Shown: positions 17,685-27,709, counted from the stretch's first letter. The stretch is DNA of 64,000 bases from Acetobacter aceti (GCF_002005445.1 NZ_CP014692.1:1860001-1924000), one strand, 5' to 3'. Numbers and translations: made by a program. The notes: generated from the sequence alone by a model not told the origin.

Positions 17685-18822
17685 TACGACTGCACTGCCC
17701 CCGAACTCTGTCATCGGTATTGTAGGCGGCGGCCAGCTTGGACGGATGTCCGCCATGGCGGCCGCCCGTCTTGGCTTCCGCTCCCACATTCTCGCCCAGC
17801 ACGAAGATGAGCCGGGATTGCAGGTTTCTCACGACGCCACCATCGGCTCGTTCGACGACCCGGATGTCCTGAAACGCTTTGCGTCGGCTGTCGATGTCGT
17901 GACATTCGAGTTTGAGAATGTGTCCGCGAATGGACTCGATCTGCTGTCAGTTCTCAAGCCCGTCCGTCCCTCCGGCGCCATTCTCCGGATCAGTCAGGAC
18001 CGCGAACAGGAAAAGACATTCCTTGGCTCCATTGGCATCCCGGTAGCGCCGTGGTCCGTGGTTACCGACGCAGAGAGCCTTGCTGTCGCAGCTGAGACGC
18101 TTGGTTATCCCTTTATTCTGAAAACCACCCGGATGGGCTATGACGGCAAGGGACAGTTCCGCGTCCATGGCGTCGAAAAGCTCGATGCGGCTCTGGCGTC
18201 GCTCTCGCCAAAGCCGTTGGTGGCGGAAGGAATGATCGATTTCGCGATGGAAATCAGCGTCATGGTGGTGCGCGGTGTCGATGGAACCACACGTAGTTTC
18301 ACCGCGACTGAGAACCGCCATGTCTCGGGTATTCTCGACCTCAGTCTGGCCCCTGCCCGTATCAGCGAAGAACTGGCTTTACAGGCAGGCGGGATCGCCT
18401 CTCGTATTGCGGAAGGTCTCGACCTCGTCGGAATCATGGGCGTCGAGATGTTCGTTGGCCGAAATGGCGAGCTGCTTGTCAACGAAATAGCGCCCCGCCC
18501 ACACAATTCCGGCCACTGGACGATGGATGCCTGTCCTTACGACCAGTTTGAAATGCATGTGCGTGCTGTGACAGGGCTTCCGCTGCCGGAACCTGTGCGC
18601 CACTCGGACGCAGTCATGAAGAACCTGGTGGGACCGGAAGATATGGCCCTGTGGCCCGAGATCATCGCTGCACAGGGGCTGATCCCGCATCTTTACGGCA
18701 AACGCGAAGCCAGGCCCGGTCGCAAGATGGGCCACGTCAACGTGCTGTTTCCGCGTGGTTCGCTGCCGGGAGAGTTTGGCGTGCAGGCGGCGCTCGGACC
18801 GCTGGCCAGTCCGGACGCGTAA
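17668..18822 (+). CDS. purK: N5-carboxyaminoimidazole ribonucleotide synthase
   Basis: An ATP-grasp enzyme that carboxylates AIR with ATP and bicarbonate to N5-CAIR. The 384-residue protein begins with a [11 protein letters not shown] nucleotide-binding fold, has the central [18 protein letters not shown]-grasp segment and the [13 protein letters not shown] metal/ATP motif. An open frame extends to 17506 inside purE, but the ATG at 17668 starts the conserved fold. It overlaps purE by 17 bases. A hairpin follows the stop. Confidence 0.97.
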   Translation: MNPKNNTTALPPNSVIGIVGGGQLGRMSAMAAARLGFRSHILAQHEDEPGLQVSHDATIGSFDDPDVLKRFASAVDVVTFEFENVSANGLDLLSVLKPVRPSGAILRISQDREQEKTFLGSIGIPVAPWSVVTDAESLAVAAETLGYPFILKTTRMGYDGKGQFRVHGVEKLDAALASLSPKPLVAEGMIDFAMEISVMVVRGVDGTTRSFTATENRHVSGILDLSLAPARISEELALQAGGIASRIAEGLDLVGIMGVEMFVGRNGELLVNEIAPRPHNSGHWTMDACPYDQFEMHVRAVTGLPLPEPVRHSDAVMKNLVGPEDMALWPEIIAAQGLIPHLYGKREARPGRKMGHVNVLFPRGSLPGEFGVQAALGPLASPDA

Positions 18823-18832
18823 TTTCCCTGTC

Positions 18833-18870
18833 GCGGGCAACCATCACCTTTTCAGAAAAGGGTTGCCCGC
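18833..18870. terminator. Hairpin between convergent purK and ABC genes
   Basis: A perfect 10-bp stem (18833-18842 with 18861-18870) encloses a second small CTTTT/AAAAG stem. It lies between convergent genes and has no clear T-run, so its terminator role is tentative. Confidence 0.5.
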
Positions 18871-18942
18871 ATACTCTCAGCCAACAAAAATCAGGCCATT
18901 ATCAGGCTATGACGTTCCGTTCCTGAACGGATATGCGCCAGT

Positions 18943-19704
18943 TTAATGCCCCGCATTCAGGTAGACCGGCAGCACATCAGCAGGCCTGCCATCCATCACG
19001 ATCTTCCCCTGCTCCATCCAGAGCACGCGTGTGCACCATTTCTCGACAATGGCTGGCATATGGCTGGAAATAACCAGAATCTCCGCCCCTTCGACCAGTC
19101 CTGCAATCCGCCCTTCCGCACGCTGGATGAACGTAGCGTCTCCGGCCATGAACCACTCATCCATGATCAGGATTTCCGGCATGATCGCTGTCGCAAGACC
19201 AAAGGCCAGACGCAGACTCATGCCTGAGCTATAGGTTTTCAGAGGAAGATCCATGAAAGCGCCCAGATCTGCGAAACTCTCGACATCCTGCTCGACCTCC
19301 CGGATGGCCATGTCCGACAATCCGAAGAACAGCCCACGCAGGCGGATATTCTCCCGGCCTGACAGTTCAGGGTCCATGCCAAGGGATGTATCCAGCAGCG
19401 TCCCTACCCGTCCCCGCACAACCACGCGGCCTTCGACAGGCTCGTAAATTCCGCTGAGCGCCCGCAGGAGTGTCGTCTTGCCCGCTCCGTTTCGCCCGAT
19501 CAGACCAAGACGTTCACCGGGATTCAGGGAAAAGCTGATGTCCGTGAGCGCCTGCACCATGATCCGGTTACGCGCGTCACGGGCAAACCGGCTCGATGGG
19601 GCTTTGCCTGTCAGCGCGCTTTTCATGGTCTTCTTCAGACTGCGCGCATCACCGTGATAGAGTGGAAAGGATATGGACAGGCTCGTGACATCGATTCCAG
19701 CCAT
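18943..19704 (-). CDS. ABC exporter ATP-binding protein, KpsT/Wzt type
   Basis: The ATPase of a capsular/O-polysaccharide-type exporter. The 253-residue protein has Walker A GRNGAGKTT, the short signature YSSGMSLRLAFG, Walker B ILIMDEW and the switch His in ISSH, as in KpsT and Wzt. No C-terminal sugar-binding domain is present, so it is closer to KpsT. The ATG at 19704 (MAGIDV) is chosen; it lies five bases after the permease stop. The upstream partner encodes the membrane subunit. The exported glycan and its synthesis genes are not in the window. Confidence 0.9.
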   Translation of the reverse strand: MAGIDVTSLSISFPLYHGDARSLKKTMKSALTGKAPSSRFARDARNRIMVQALTDISFSLNPGERLGLIGRNGAGKTTLLRALSGIYEPVEGRVVVRGRVGTLLDTSLGMDPELSGRENIRLRGLFFGLSDMAIREVEQDVESFADLGAFMDLPLKTYSSGMSLRLAFGLATAIMPEILIMDEWFMAGDATFIQRAEGRIAGLVEGAEILVISSHMPAIVEKWCTRVLWMEQGKIVMDGRPADVLPVYLNAGH

Positions 19705-19709
19705 ATCGT

Positions 19710-20651
19710 CTACACCCAGTAAGCCAGACGGCCGCGCAGGCGGGCGAACAGCAGAAAAGAGACACACCAGAGAACAACACTGTAGGCCAGGGCCATGAAC
19801 CAGATGGATGGTCTCAAGACCACTCCCATAAAGGGGCCTCGCAGGATCTCGATCAGCGGATAACAGGGGTCAAGCAACATATATTGCCGCCCCAGATAAA
19901 TGAGATCGGGTTTCCAGAGGATCGGCGTCACAAAGAACAGGATCTGCATCACATTGGCGGCAATCGGCGGCATGTCGCGAAAACGCGCGCCCAGCACACC
20001 GAGCATCAGGGTAATGGCGTAGAGATCCGTAATCCACAGGAAGACACCGGCTGGCAGGGACCAGTTGAAGGTCGGCGTGATCCGGAAGATGGCGAACAGC
20101 ACGACAATCACGCCGACACTATGCAGAAAGGTCAGGAAATTCCTGACCATCACCCGCATGATATGAACGGTGAATGGCATACGGATCGAATGGATCAGGC
20201 TGGATGTGCTTGTGAAAGCACAGCACCCGTCTGTGACAACACCACTCAGATAGGACCACAGCACGAGAGAAAAGCACAGGAACGGCAGATAAGCCCTGAG
20301 ATCCGTGTGCAGCAGTGTGGCGTACAGCATACCCATCGCCGCAACCAGAATGGTCGTGGAAATGGTGACCCAGAACGGCCCGAGCAATGAACCGCGATAA
20401 CGCATTTTTATATCAAGCCAACCCAGCATCCAGCCGAGGCGGAGCAGCCGGAGACTGCCCGACAGGTCGTCCAGAGCGTGAACGACACGGGCCATTCCAC
20501 GTTCCGGTCGCAGATCCATGACCGGCATGTCTCCATGCGCGGCAAGTTCTGCCGCAACATGGGGCTCGTCCGTGATGGGTTTTGCGGGCCTCGTCGGTTC
20601 TGACGTCACGAGGTCTTCTCCCCCGGTGTCCGGCCGTTCTGTGCTGTCCAT
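19710..20651 (-). CDS. ABC-2 type exporter permease, KpsM/Wzm type
   Basis: The membrane subunit of a polysaccharide or polyol-phosphate exporter. The 313-residue product has a hydrophilic N-terminus of about 75 residues, then an amphipathic LIWR-like entry helix (LLRLGWMLGWLDIKMRYR) and six hydrophobic segments with GSLLGPFW and the late FVTPILW, as in the ABC2 family. The open frame extends upstream to 20807 but overlaps the Nudix gene; the ATG at 20651 removes that overlap. It forms a two-gene exporter with the ATPase. The function is cell-surface glycan export by inference. Confidence 0.88.
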   Translation of the reverse strand: MDSTERPDTGGEDLVTSEPTRPAKPITDEPHVAAELAAHGDMPVMDLRPERGMARVVHALDDLSGSLRLLRLGWMLGWLDIKMRYRGSLLGPFWVTISTTILVAAMGMLYATLLHTDLRAYLPFLCFSLVLWSYLSGVVTDGCCAFTSTSSLIHSIRMPFTVHIMRVMVRNFLTFLHSVGVIVVLFAIFRITPTFNWSLPAGVFLWITDLYAITLMLGVLGARFRDMPPIAANVMQILFFVTPILWKPDLIYLGRQYMLLDPCYPLIEILRGPFMGVVLRPSIWFMALAYSVVLWCVSFLLFARLRGRLAYWV

Positions 20652-20688
20652 GCCTGCGCGATAGACAACCCTGCACGGAAGCGCAAGG

Positions 20689-21162
20689 TCAGGAGCCTCG
20701 CGCTTCCTTTTCAGCCCGTTGCGCAAGCGTGAAGACGCCGGCACTGGCAAGCGCGCCAAACCTGCCGATTGCTTCGAGACTGAACCACCCTGCTTCAAGG
20801 GCGTCATCAGCGGCTACGGGCTCCGGTGCGGAAAGAGGAGACGTTAAGTCACACCGCACCGCCACAATGACGTAATGAAACAGCAGAGCCCCGTCCTCGT
20901 CCCGGTGGATCGAATCAAAGGCCGTCAGCGCACATATCCCCCGGGTATCGAGGCCGGTTTCCTCCGTGAGTTCGCGGCTGGCTGCCGTCAGAAGATCCTC
21001 TCCCGGTTCGATGCGTCCACCGGGGAATCCCCACAGGCCGGCGTCCGGAGGATTGGCGCGTCGCACCAGTAGAAACCGTCCATCGGCCGGGTTACGGCAG
21101 ACGGCAATCACCGCCCCTCGTGGTTCAGGCACTCGTGGTTCAGGCAGAGGGTTTGATGTCAT
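20689..21162 (-). CDS. Nudix hydrolase
   Basis: A 157-residue pyrophosphohydrolase with a full Nudix box: GG-x-IEPGED followed by [13 protein letters not shown] (G-x5-E-x7-REU-x-EE-x-GU). It hydrolyses nucleoside-diphosphate-linked compounds; substrate unknown, and ADP-ribose or a damaged nucleotide is possible. The ATG at 21162 (MTSNPLPE) is used. It overlaps the end of the MFS gene by 23 bases, so translation is coupled. A 37-base gap separates it from the ABC permease gene downstream. Confidence 0.9.
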   Translation of the reverse strand: MTSNPLPEPRVPEPRGAVIAVCRNPADGRFLLVRRANPPDAGLWGFPGGRIEPGEDLLTAASRELTEETGLDTRGICALTAFDSIHRDEDGALLFHYVIVAVRCDLTSPLSAPEPVAADDALEAGWFSLEAIGRFGALASAGVFTLAQRAEKEARGS

Positions 21163-22393
21163 CAAGACGATCCAGTTCACGCAGTCCGGGGAAAAGGCGC
21201 ATCCACACGCCCGTCACAATCAGCGTGCCGACACCGCCAATCACCACGGCGGGGACTGCCCCCACGCAGGCCGCCAGCATGCCGCTCTCAAACTCTCCAA
21301 GCTGGTTGGAGGAACCGATGAACAGCATGTTCACGGCTGAGACGCGCCCGCGCATTTCATCGGGCGTGCCAAGCTGGATCAGCGCACCCCTGACCATCAC
21401 GCTGATCACATCAGCGGCCCCCAGAACCATCAGGGCCAGAATGGAGAGCGGGATCGAGCGCGATACACCGAACACGATCGTCGCCACTCCAAATACAGCG
21501 ACTGACAGGAACATGATTTTTCCTGCATTTCTGCGGATAGGCCAACGAGTCATGATGACTGCCATCAGAACAGCACCCATGGCGGGACCAGCCCTGAGCA
21601 GACCAAGCGCGACAGGTCCTGCATGCAGAATATCCTCGGCATAGACTGGCAGAAGCGCCGTTGCGCCACCAAGCAGCACGGCGAACAGATCGAGCGAGAT
21701 CGCTCCCAGCATGGGCCGTTGCCTGCGCAGGAAAGCGATGCCTCCCATCACGGATTCCAGCGTAATGGGCTGACGACGGCGTTCGGGGAAGCGCATTCTG
21801 ATTGACGCTGTCGCCAGAGCGGATGACGCAAAACCGATGCAGCACAACGCATAGCAGGTGTCGGCGCCGAAGCCGTACAGCACGCCACCCAGTGAAGGGC
21901 CGGCGATGCAGGCCACCTGAAACAGGGATGACGACAAGGCCGCCGCTCGTGGAAACAGGGAGGTTGGAACGATGGCGGGCAGGAATGTCTGCTGCGCGGG
22001 CATTTCAAAAGCGCGACAGGCTCCGAAGAGGGCTACCAGCGCATAGAGCGCCCACGGACCGATCAGATGCTGCCAGGAGGCAATCGCCATGCCGAACGCC
22101 GCAGAGGCTTCGATCATCTGACAGGTGATCACGATACGATGACGGCTGAACTGGTCCGCCACATGCCCGGCAGGCAGAGTCAGCAACAGCATGGGAAGAA
22201 ACTGCGCCAGACCGACAAAACCCAGAGAAGCGGCGCTATGCGTCAGGGAATAGATCTGCCAGCCAACGGCAACCGCTTGCACCTGAGAGGAGAAGGCGGA
22301 AAGATTGCGTCCGACCAGACAACTGATCAGGCCCGGTTGCCGTAACAGAGTGATATCGGGAGACGAGGGGGCGGAGGAATCAGACGCTGACAT
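21140..22393 (-). CDS. MFS transporter, MFS_3 (EntS-like)
   Basis: A 417-residue inner-membrane transporter with about twelve hydrophobic segments. The pattern with [12 protein letters not shown] in the loop between helices 2 and 3 and [29 protein letters not shown] near helices 10-11 fits the MFS_3 group, whose members include the enterobactin exporter EntS. Substrate unknown. It overlaps the Nudix gene by 23 bases and probably heads the operon MFS-Nudix-ABC permease-ABC ATPase. Confidence 0.85.
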   Translation of the reverse strand: MSASDSSAPSSPDITLLRQPGLISCLVGRNLSAFSSQVQAVAVGWQIYSLTHSAASLGFVGLAQFLPMLLLTLPAGHVADQFSRHRIVITCQMIEASAAFGMAIASWQHLIGPWALYALVALFGACRAFEMPAQQTFLPAIVPTSLFPRAAALSSSLFQVACIAGPSLGGVLYGFGADTCYALCCIGFASSALATASIRMRFPERRRQPITLESVMGGIAFLRRQRPMLGAISLDLFAVLLGGATALLPVYAEDILHAGPVALGLLRAGPAMGAVLMAVIMTRWPIRRNAGKIMFLSVAVFGVATIVFGVSRSIPLSILALMVLGAADVISVMVRGALIQLGTPDEMRGRVSAVNMLFIGSSNQLGEFESGMLAACVGAVPAVVIGGVGTLIVTGVWMRLFPGLRELDRLDDIKPSA

Positions 22394-22542
22394 GCGTCAG
22401 TTCCTAGCAGGTGATGATCGGGCTGACACCACCCACCCCTTCACGTTGCCAAGACAGGTGACGGGAGGCAATACAATCGTTACGCCGCCTTAAGCCTGTA
22501 TCGAGCCTGCGGCGAAGAGACTGAGATCAATGGAGACGCGGC

Positions 22543-23028
22543 GTGACAGCGACGACTTATGCAACTGTGACCTGGGATCAGCTTCACCGCGATGCCCGTA
22601 CTTTGGCGGAAACCCTCATGCCGAAGGGTCCGTTCAAGGGAATTGTCGCTATTACCAGAGGCGGTCTGATCCCAGCCGCTATCCTCGCCCGTGAGCTCGA
22701 CTGCCGTCTGATCGAGTCAATTTCCGTTGTGACCTATGATGAAGAGTCAAAAGGCACTCCAAAAATAATCAAGGATCCGCAGGCTGCCGGAGACGGCGAA
22801 GGCTTTCTTGTCGTGGATGATCTTGTCGATTCCGGCATCACGGCCCGCGTCGTACGCGAGCGTCTGCCAAAAGCGTTCTTCGCCTGCCTCTACGCCAAGC
22901 CGACGGGAAAGCCGCTGACTGATCTTTTCGTCATGGAAGTGCCGCAGGACACATGGGTGCTCTTTCCATGGGATACGGCTCCCCTGTTCATCGCTCCCCT
23001 CGCCAAAAAAGCGACGAACGGGAACTGA
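22543..23028 (+). CDS. gpt: Xanthine phosphoribosyltransferase
   Basis: A purine-salvage enzyme that transfers phosphoribose from PRPP to xanthine or guanine. The 161-residue protein has the PRPP loop VVDDLVDSG and the N-terminal TRGGLIPA; the late TWVLFPWDTAP fits Gpt. The start is GTG at 22543, preceded by TGGAG; no in-frame ATG is closer. It is followed by murQ after six bases, so they are probably co-transcribed. Confidence 0.93.
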   Translation: MTATTYATVTWDQLHRDARTLAETLMPKGPFKGIVAITRGGLIPAAILARELDCRLIESISVVTYDEESKGTPKIIKDPQAAGDGEGFLVVDDLVDSGITARVVRERLPKAFFACLYAKPTGKPLTDLFVMEVPQDTWVLFPWDTAPLFIAPLAKKATNGN

Positions 23029-23034
23029 GCTCTC

Positions 23035-23955
23035 ATGTCTTTACTCCTGCCCGCCACGGAAACTGCTGACCCGGCTTTTCTGGATTACGACACATGGCCT
23101 GTCGCCACGCAGTTGACGGCGCTCTGGCAATCCCAGCTTGCAGCGGCGGCTGTCGTCGCATCAGCTCTGCCGGCTTTGACAGAAGCGGTTGAAAGCGCCC
23201 TTCCCCGGCTCATGGCCGGTGGTCGTCTGATTTATGCCGGAGCGGGCAGTTCCGGGCGTCTGGCCGCGCAGGATGGGGCGGAACTCGAACCAACCTACAA
23301 CTGGCCGCCAGAGCGGATGTGCCTGCTGATAGCGGGGGGACGGGAAGCTCTCCTGAATGCCGTTGAGAACGCAGAAGACAATGCCGAGGCCGGGCGTGCC
23401 GAGGTGGAGGCGCTTGCCCTGACAGAGAATGATGTCGTGGTCGGGATAGCAGCAAGCGGGAGGACGCCTTACACTGTCGCCTGCGTCAAAGCGGCCCGAA
23501 ATGCCGGCGCACTGACCTTAGGCATCGCGAACGTGCCTGAGACGCCTCTCCTGCTTGCTGCGGAGCATGCTGTTTTTGTTGGAACGGGTGCTGAGCCAAT
23601 TGCAGGTTCCACACGGATGAAAGCGGGCACGGCCCAGAAGATTGTCCTCAACCTGTTCTCCACTTCCCTCATGACCGGGTTGGGACGCGTCTATAAGGCC
23701 CGGATGGTGGATATGCGCAGCCGAAACGCAAAATTGCGTGAGCGCGCTGTTCGAATGGTCGTCAATCTCACGGAATGTAGCGAGGAAAACGCGCGAATCG
23801 CTCTTGAACAGACGGAAGGTCATGTAAAACCAGCCGTTCTGATAGCGCTTGGAGCCGAGAAAAAGGCCGCTCACGCTGAGCTTTTACGGTCTGATGATAA
23901 TTTACGCATGGCCCTGAGCCGATTGGGGCTTGCCAGAACCTCTCTCTGCACATAG
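23035..23955 (+). CDS. murQ: N-acetylmuramic acid 6-phosphate etherase
   Basis: Cleaves the lactyl ether of MurNAc-6-phosphate to GlcNAc-6-phosphate and lactate in peptidoglycan recycling. The 306-residue SIS-fold protein has AGAGSSGRLA, AEDN-containing ENAEDNAEAG and the signature EPIAGSTRMKAGTAQK. A C-terminal helical part carries the conserved EENARIALEQTEGHVKPAV. The gene follows gpt closely. The companion AnmK kinase is not in the window. Confidence 0.95.
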   Translation: MSLLLPATETADPAFLDYDTWPVATQLTALWQSQLAAAAVVASALPALTEAVESALPRLMAGGRLIYAGAGSSGRLAAQDGAELEPTYNWPPERMCLLIAGGREALLNAVENAEDNAEAGRAEVEALALTENDVVVGIAASGRTPYTVACVKAARNAGALTLGIANVPETPLLLAAEHAVFVGTGAEPIAGSTRMKAGTAQKIVLNLFSTSLMTGLGRVYKARMVDMRSRNAKLRERAVRMVVNLTECSEENARIALEQTEGHVKPAVLIALGAEKKAAHAELLRSDDNLRMALSRLGLARTSLCT

Positions 23956-23970
23956 GTTCCGCCGCAGGTT

Positions 23971-24047
23971 CGGGGCGTGGCGCAGCCTGGTAGCGCGCCT
24001 GTTTTGGGTACAGGAGGCCCCCGGTTCGAGTCCGGGCGCCCCGACCA
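23971..24047 (+). tRNA. tRNA-Pro (TGG anticodon)
   Basis: A complete 77-base cloverleaf: acceptor CGGGGCG pairs with CGCCCCG, the D arm has GCGCAGCCTGGTAGCGC, the anticodon stem CCTGT/ACAGG encloses loop TTTGGGT (anticodon TGG), the T arm has GGTTCGAGTCC, and the gene encodes CCA at 24045-24047. It lies just after murQ. Confidence 0.97.
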
Positions 24048-24089
24048 CTTTTCGACACGGTCTCGTTGAAAGCAACGGAGTGGCGAGTA

Positions 24090-24395
24090 ATGACTGCAAG
24101 AATTTACAAGCAACCCAAAAGTGCCGGTCAGTCAGGGCTTTATGGTTCTCGTGACTGGATTTTCGAATACGGTCAGTCTGCTCCGCATCGTCCAAGCCCT
24201 CTTATGGGATGGACAGGAAGCAGTGACGCAAAAGCGCAGATTCATCTGAAATTTGACAGTCTCGAACAAGCCGAGGCTTATGCGCGTCGTCATGCTATCC
24301 CCTATCAGGTTGAAAAGACTGTCGAGCGCATTCGCACGCCCAAGGTCTACGCGGATAATTTCGCGATAAACCGTATCCAGAACTGGACGCACTAA
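24090..24395 (+). CDS. NDUFS4-like accessory subunit of complex I
   Basis: A 101-residue protein of the 'ETC complex I subunit' (NDUFS4, 18 kDa) family, which Alphaproteobacteria share with mitochondria. It starts MTARIYKQPKSAGQSG, and has the conserved WIFEY, then PLMGWTGSSD, the LKFDSLEQAEAYA helix and the C-terminal YADNFAINRI. It likely binds the peripheral arm of NADH:ubiquinone oxidoreductase near the NADH site. The ATG at 24090 gives the standard N-terminus; an earlier GTG-like start inside the leader is unneeded. It lies between two tRNA genes. Confidence 0.93.
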   Translation: MTARIYKQPKSAGQSGLYGSRDWIFEYGQSAPHRPSPLMGWTGSSDAKAQIHLKFDSLEQAEAYARRHAIPYQVEKTVERIRTPKVYADNFAINRIQNWTH

Positions 24396-24471
24396 AGTCC
24401 CTCAGCGGCCTCTTGTTTTTTCTGCTGGAACAATGGATAAAACGCCAGCCGGACGTTCAAGGCGGTTTTGC

Positions 24472-24548
24472 GCGCCCTTAGCTCAGTTGGATAGAGCAAC
24501 AGCCTTCTAAGCTGTGGGTCAATGGTTCGAATCCATTAGGGCGCGCCA
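24472..24548 (+). tRNA. tRNA-Arg (TCT anticodon)
   Basis: A complete 77-base cloverleaf: GCGCCCT pairs with AGGGCGC, the anticodon stem ACAGC/GCTGT encloses loop CTTCTAA (anticodon TCT), the T arm has GGTTCGAATCC, and CCA is encoded at 24546-24548. Accessory-type, AT-richer DNA begins directly after it. A T-run after the CCA could terminate it. Confidence 0.97.
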
Positions 24549-24675
24549 TTTTTCCTTATAGATCAATGACTTAAATGGATTTATACCCTATTCCTTTTAG
24601 GGATATATCCACTTTTGACGCCTTGCATAATCCTCGCACAAGATTTCCACAACGAAGGAAATCAAGGGTTTGGGC

Positions 24676-25072
24676 ATGTCTGAAAACCTGAAAAAGCACA
24701 GCACTAACACATTGGGCCAAGCTGCAGCCGTTCGGTCATTCAGTTTTTTTATGCCCAACGGCACACAAAACTGGTCCATGCGGTTTTCGCTTCCCGGCCA
24801 TGGACAGATCAGACAAAGAAAAAGCAACGGCCCTTGCACACCGAAAATACTGTGAAGCGGTGCACCGTGCGGAAGCAGATCAATCAGTCAGAAATAAAGC
24901 TACAGAAAAACCAATCAGTGATTGGCTGAAATTACCGCGTTCAGGTGAACCACATCAAAAAATATCAACGCGCTTGTTTGTGATGAACCGATATTTTGGT
25001 GGCTTTATAGGTAACCAACCTATCACTGACAAGACGATGGCCGCCTATCCGCTCCAACTGGTCGCAGCGTAA
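24676..25072 (+). pseudogene. Decayed fragment, possibly N-terminus of a tyrosine integrase
   Basis: Two plus-strand frames overlap and differ by one base shift. The first (24676-24855) contains NWSMRFSLPGHG, like the arm-binding strand of phage integrases. The second (24800-25072) continues with EKATALAHRKYCEA and then RYFGGFIGNQPITD, which resembles the core-binding domain stretch in tyrosine recombinases. No catalytic domain remains. The position directly beside tRNA-Arg, a usual integration site, supports the reading. The resemblance is by eye only and the region may be something else. Confidence 0.35.
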
Positions 25073-25322
25073 AACCGTAACGCCGCATCTGTCTGCCTCC
25101 CTGAAATGCAGGGAAAACAGACACCACACGCAGATAGAAAGTACAACCTCTACGCGCCACACTAACAGCTTAAATGACGACACACTGTAGGCCAAATCAA
25201 AGAAAAACCCAAGCCGCATTAGCGACGTTTTGAACAAGGCAGCATCACAGAATGAAGATATTGGCCTCCACTCACTACTGAGATAGAATATCAAAAAAGA
25301 CATCTATTTCATAGGGGTTTCT

Positions 25323-26438
25323 GTGACGTGTAAATTAGACATTCTAATGTCAGTCTACAATTGTGACCGATACATTTTGGAAACACTGATCAGTATCCAG
25401 AATCAGACCTTCACCGATTATAGACTTCTCATCGTTGATGATGGATCAGTCGACAGAACAGGCGAGATCATCAGGCAAGTCGCCGAGACAGATAATCGTA
25501 TTCAATATTATCGGCAGGATAATGCCGGAATTGTTGCCGCTCTCAATCATGGTCTCCAGTATTGCTCTGCTCCATTTATCGCCCGGCACGACGGGGATGA
25601 TATTTCCTACCCTGAGCGATTTGAAAGAGAATTAGCCTATCTACAGAAAAATCCAGATTGTGTGGCAGTTAGTTCTTATGTCGATTTAATTGATGAACAA
25701 GGCAAACGCATAGAACGAGCACTGTATACATACCCTACTGAGGATGCCGATGCATTCAGTATCCCTGCGAGAGAACCATATATCCCGCAACCCATGCTAA
25801 TGATGAGAGCTAAAACGTTCATTGAAGCAGGTGGCTATAGATATCTTCCCTGCTGCGAAGATACAGACCTCTATTGGCGACTGAAGCACCTTGGCCATCT
25901 AGGAGTTATTCCTACACCTTTGGGAAGCTACAGAATTCACCCCAACTCAACTACGTCTGGATCACATAAAAAGCTTCAATCGATAGCTATTTGGTCGCAA
26001 TTGAGCGCTATATCTGAACAAAGACGTCAAGCTGGTCATGATGATATCAGATTTTCTTGCGAGTTCATGTCCATCTTGGAGAGAGAAGATACTTTCAACG
26101 AATCCTTACATCATGCGGAACGGATTTTATCACCTAGTGAAAAAAGGTGGTTTTTATCATCTGCAGCTGCAAAAATAATGGAAATGTATAAAGCACGTTT
26201 TTTCCTGCCTAATATTGAAGAAATATCAATTATTAAGCAGGCTTTTGACGCTGATCCTAATATAAAAGAACATATAATAGCCACAGCAGTTATCCTCAAC
26301 AGTCGTGGACACATTGAGGAATCTAAAAAATTTATAAAGCACACAACAAACTATATTACCTATATAAAATACAAAACAAGAGTTCTAAAAAATAATATCA
26401 CCTCATCCACAACAATTAAATTAAATATAGAAAAATAA
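25323..26438 (+). CDS. Family 2 glycosyltransferase, likely acquired
   Basis: A 371-residue protein with a GT-A domain in the first 220 residues: SVYNCDRYILE, VDDGS, RHDGDD (metal-binding D-x-D type) and the acceptor-side CCEDTDLYWRL. It transfers a sugar from a nucleotide sugar to an unknown acceptor. The C-terminal 150 residues have no recognised domain. The 3' half is very AT-rich, unlike the flanking genes, which points to acquisition. The GTG at 25323 follows AGGGG. It stands alone between a decayed integrase-like fragment and an IS5-type remnant. Confidence 0.8.
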   Translation: MTCKLDILMSVYNCDRYILETLISIQNQTFTDYRLLIVDDGSVDRTGEIIRQVAETDNRIQYYRQDNAGIVAALNHGLQYCSAPFIARHDGDDISYPERFERELAYLQKNPDCVAVSSYVDLIDEQGKRIERALYTYPTEDADAFSIPAREPYIPQPMLMMRAKTFIEAGGYRYLPCCEDTDLYWRLKHLGHLGVIPTPLGSYRIHPNSTTSGSHKKLQSIAIWSQLSAISEQRRQAGHDDIRFSCEFMSILEREDTFNESLHHAERILSPSEKRWFLSSAAAKIMEMYKARFFLPNIEEISIIKQAFDADPNIKEHIIATAVILNSRGHIEESKKFIKHTTNYITYIKYKTRVLKNNITSSTTIKLNIEK

Positions 26439-26492
26439 AAAATATTTTTATTATACTTTAAAATAACAATCCTGAATGCGCTGCTGCGAGAT

Positions 26493-27415
26493 GGAGGAAT
26501 TGAAGAACCGTTGATTGATGCCTCTGGCTCGCGATTTCAGGCTTTTGGCGATTTGATTGACGATTCTTGGGGGCTTTCGATCTGTGTTCTGAGCAGAACC
26601 GGGGACTATCATTCGCTGGATTACTACGCGCTCGCGTTCATCTTCTCGAGGAAGAGGAAGTGGCGCATATTGTAGACGATATTGGCCAGCCAGATCCTCA
26701 TGGTGGCCCGGGTGAGACCTACGGTCCGGATGAACAGTCCCGTCTGCGGTTTCTGATCGGCAAAGACATGCTCGACACGGGATCGGATGACGGACTTCCC
26801 GGCATTGGACCGCTGGATATGCCGGGGCATGGGCTTGGGATGCGGCTTTTTCCTGTAAACCTTCGAGACGAAGCCCCTCTTTTCCATGAAAGCCTCATTG
26901 GCTTTTGAGCGATACGCCGTATCCGCCCAGACATCGGACGCTGTATTGCTTCGATCGAACAGGCCCTCTCTCAATCGCGCACCATCAGTGGCTGCGGCGT
27001 CTGTCGTCTTCCATTTCCGGATCAGCCTGAACTTCCGGTCGATGGAAATATGTGATTTGTAACCAAAAAACGGAATGGCGAGGTCCGTGGGCGGGAGCGT
27101 CCCGTCCTCTTGCCGTTTTGCCTTCGTGAACTTGAGCGCCCGTCGCGCATGGCGGTCCTTGTGCGACAGTTTTGCTTGAACATCAGCACTGGATCAAACG
27201 GTGGCCGTCCGCCTCTGCTCCCGTCTGAATACACCAGTGCCCTGTCCAGATCAGGGCGGAAGGCTTCAGGTTGATCACCATGCCCGCTCAGGCGAGCAAA
27301 CCGCTCCTCAACATCAAAGAACCCGGGCTGTTTCATGGCGCCATCCCTCCAATCAGAACCGGAAAAATGGAATCACAGCCAACACATCAATACCAAGAGG
27401 TTTTTCGAACCCTCC
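26493..27415. mobile_element. Remnant of an IS5-family insertion sequence
   Basis: A transposase remnant is flanked by imperfect terminal inverted repeats: 26493-26509 and the complement of 27399-27415 match at 13 of 17 positions. No clear target duplication is seen. The element is about 920 bp, shorter than intact members, in line with internal deletion of the transposase gene. Confidence 0.55.
26624..27336 (-). pseudogene. IS5-family transposase, deleted and frameshifted
   Basis: The N-terminal part (27336 down to about 27175) reads MKQPGFFDVEERFARLSG and ends in GGRPPFDPVLMFK. The frame then shifts and continues in another frame as KLSHKDRHARRALKFTKAK, then AIPFFGYKSHISIDRKFRLI, WADTAYRS and RSRVEHVFADQK, ending near 26624. 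From memory of intact IS5 proteins, well over 100 residues are missing at the junction and some eight near the N-terminus (GDQ-x-EAF joined to RPDLD). Parts of the DDE core are gone, so it cannot transpose by itself. Confidence 0.88.
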
Positions 27416-27709
27416 ACTCTCTGAAATTACTCAAATCATTTTCGGTGAGACAGTGAGCATTTTGAATAATAGACTGTGTGACTGTTGTTTCGGCAATCTG
27501 CCGGGCAGTGCTCTATGCGTTGCTGTCACCCATATGACTGAACAGGCAATTACTGACGCTTTTGGTCGCGGATAAAGCCGCCCTCCTGATTCAGAAAAAA
27601 TTTCGAAAGTTAAAATTCTGAACAAGACTGTATTCCATACAACAGGCAGTCTGCCAAAATAAGAATTCAATTACAAATAACACAGTAATTCAACGCCTGT
27701 TTTTCAATA
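27416..27709. other. Intergenic stretch with no supported gene
   Basis: An AT-rich gap between the IS5 remnant and the LolA-family gene. Short open frames occur on both strands but none has a recognisable domain or good start. It is probably part of the accessory stretch that begins at tRNA-Arg. Confidence 0.5.

Noticed and set aside
24965..25303. A 112-residue minus-strand frame with hydrophobic segments
   Set aside because: No good ribosome binding site and no family; it lies in decayed AT-rich DNA.
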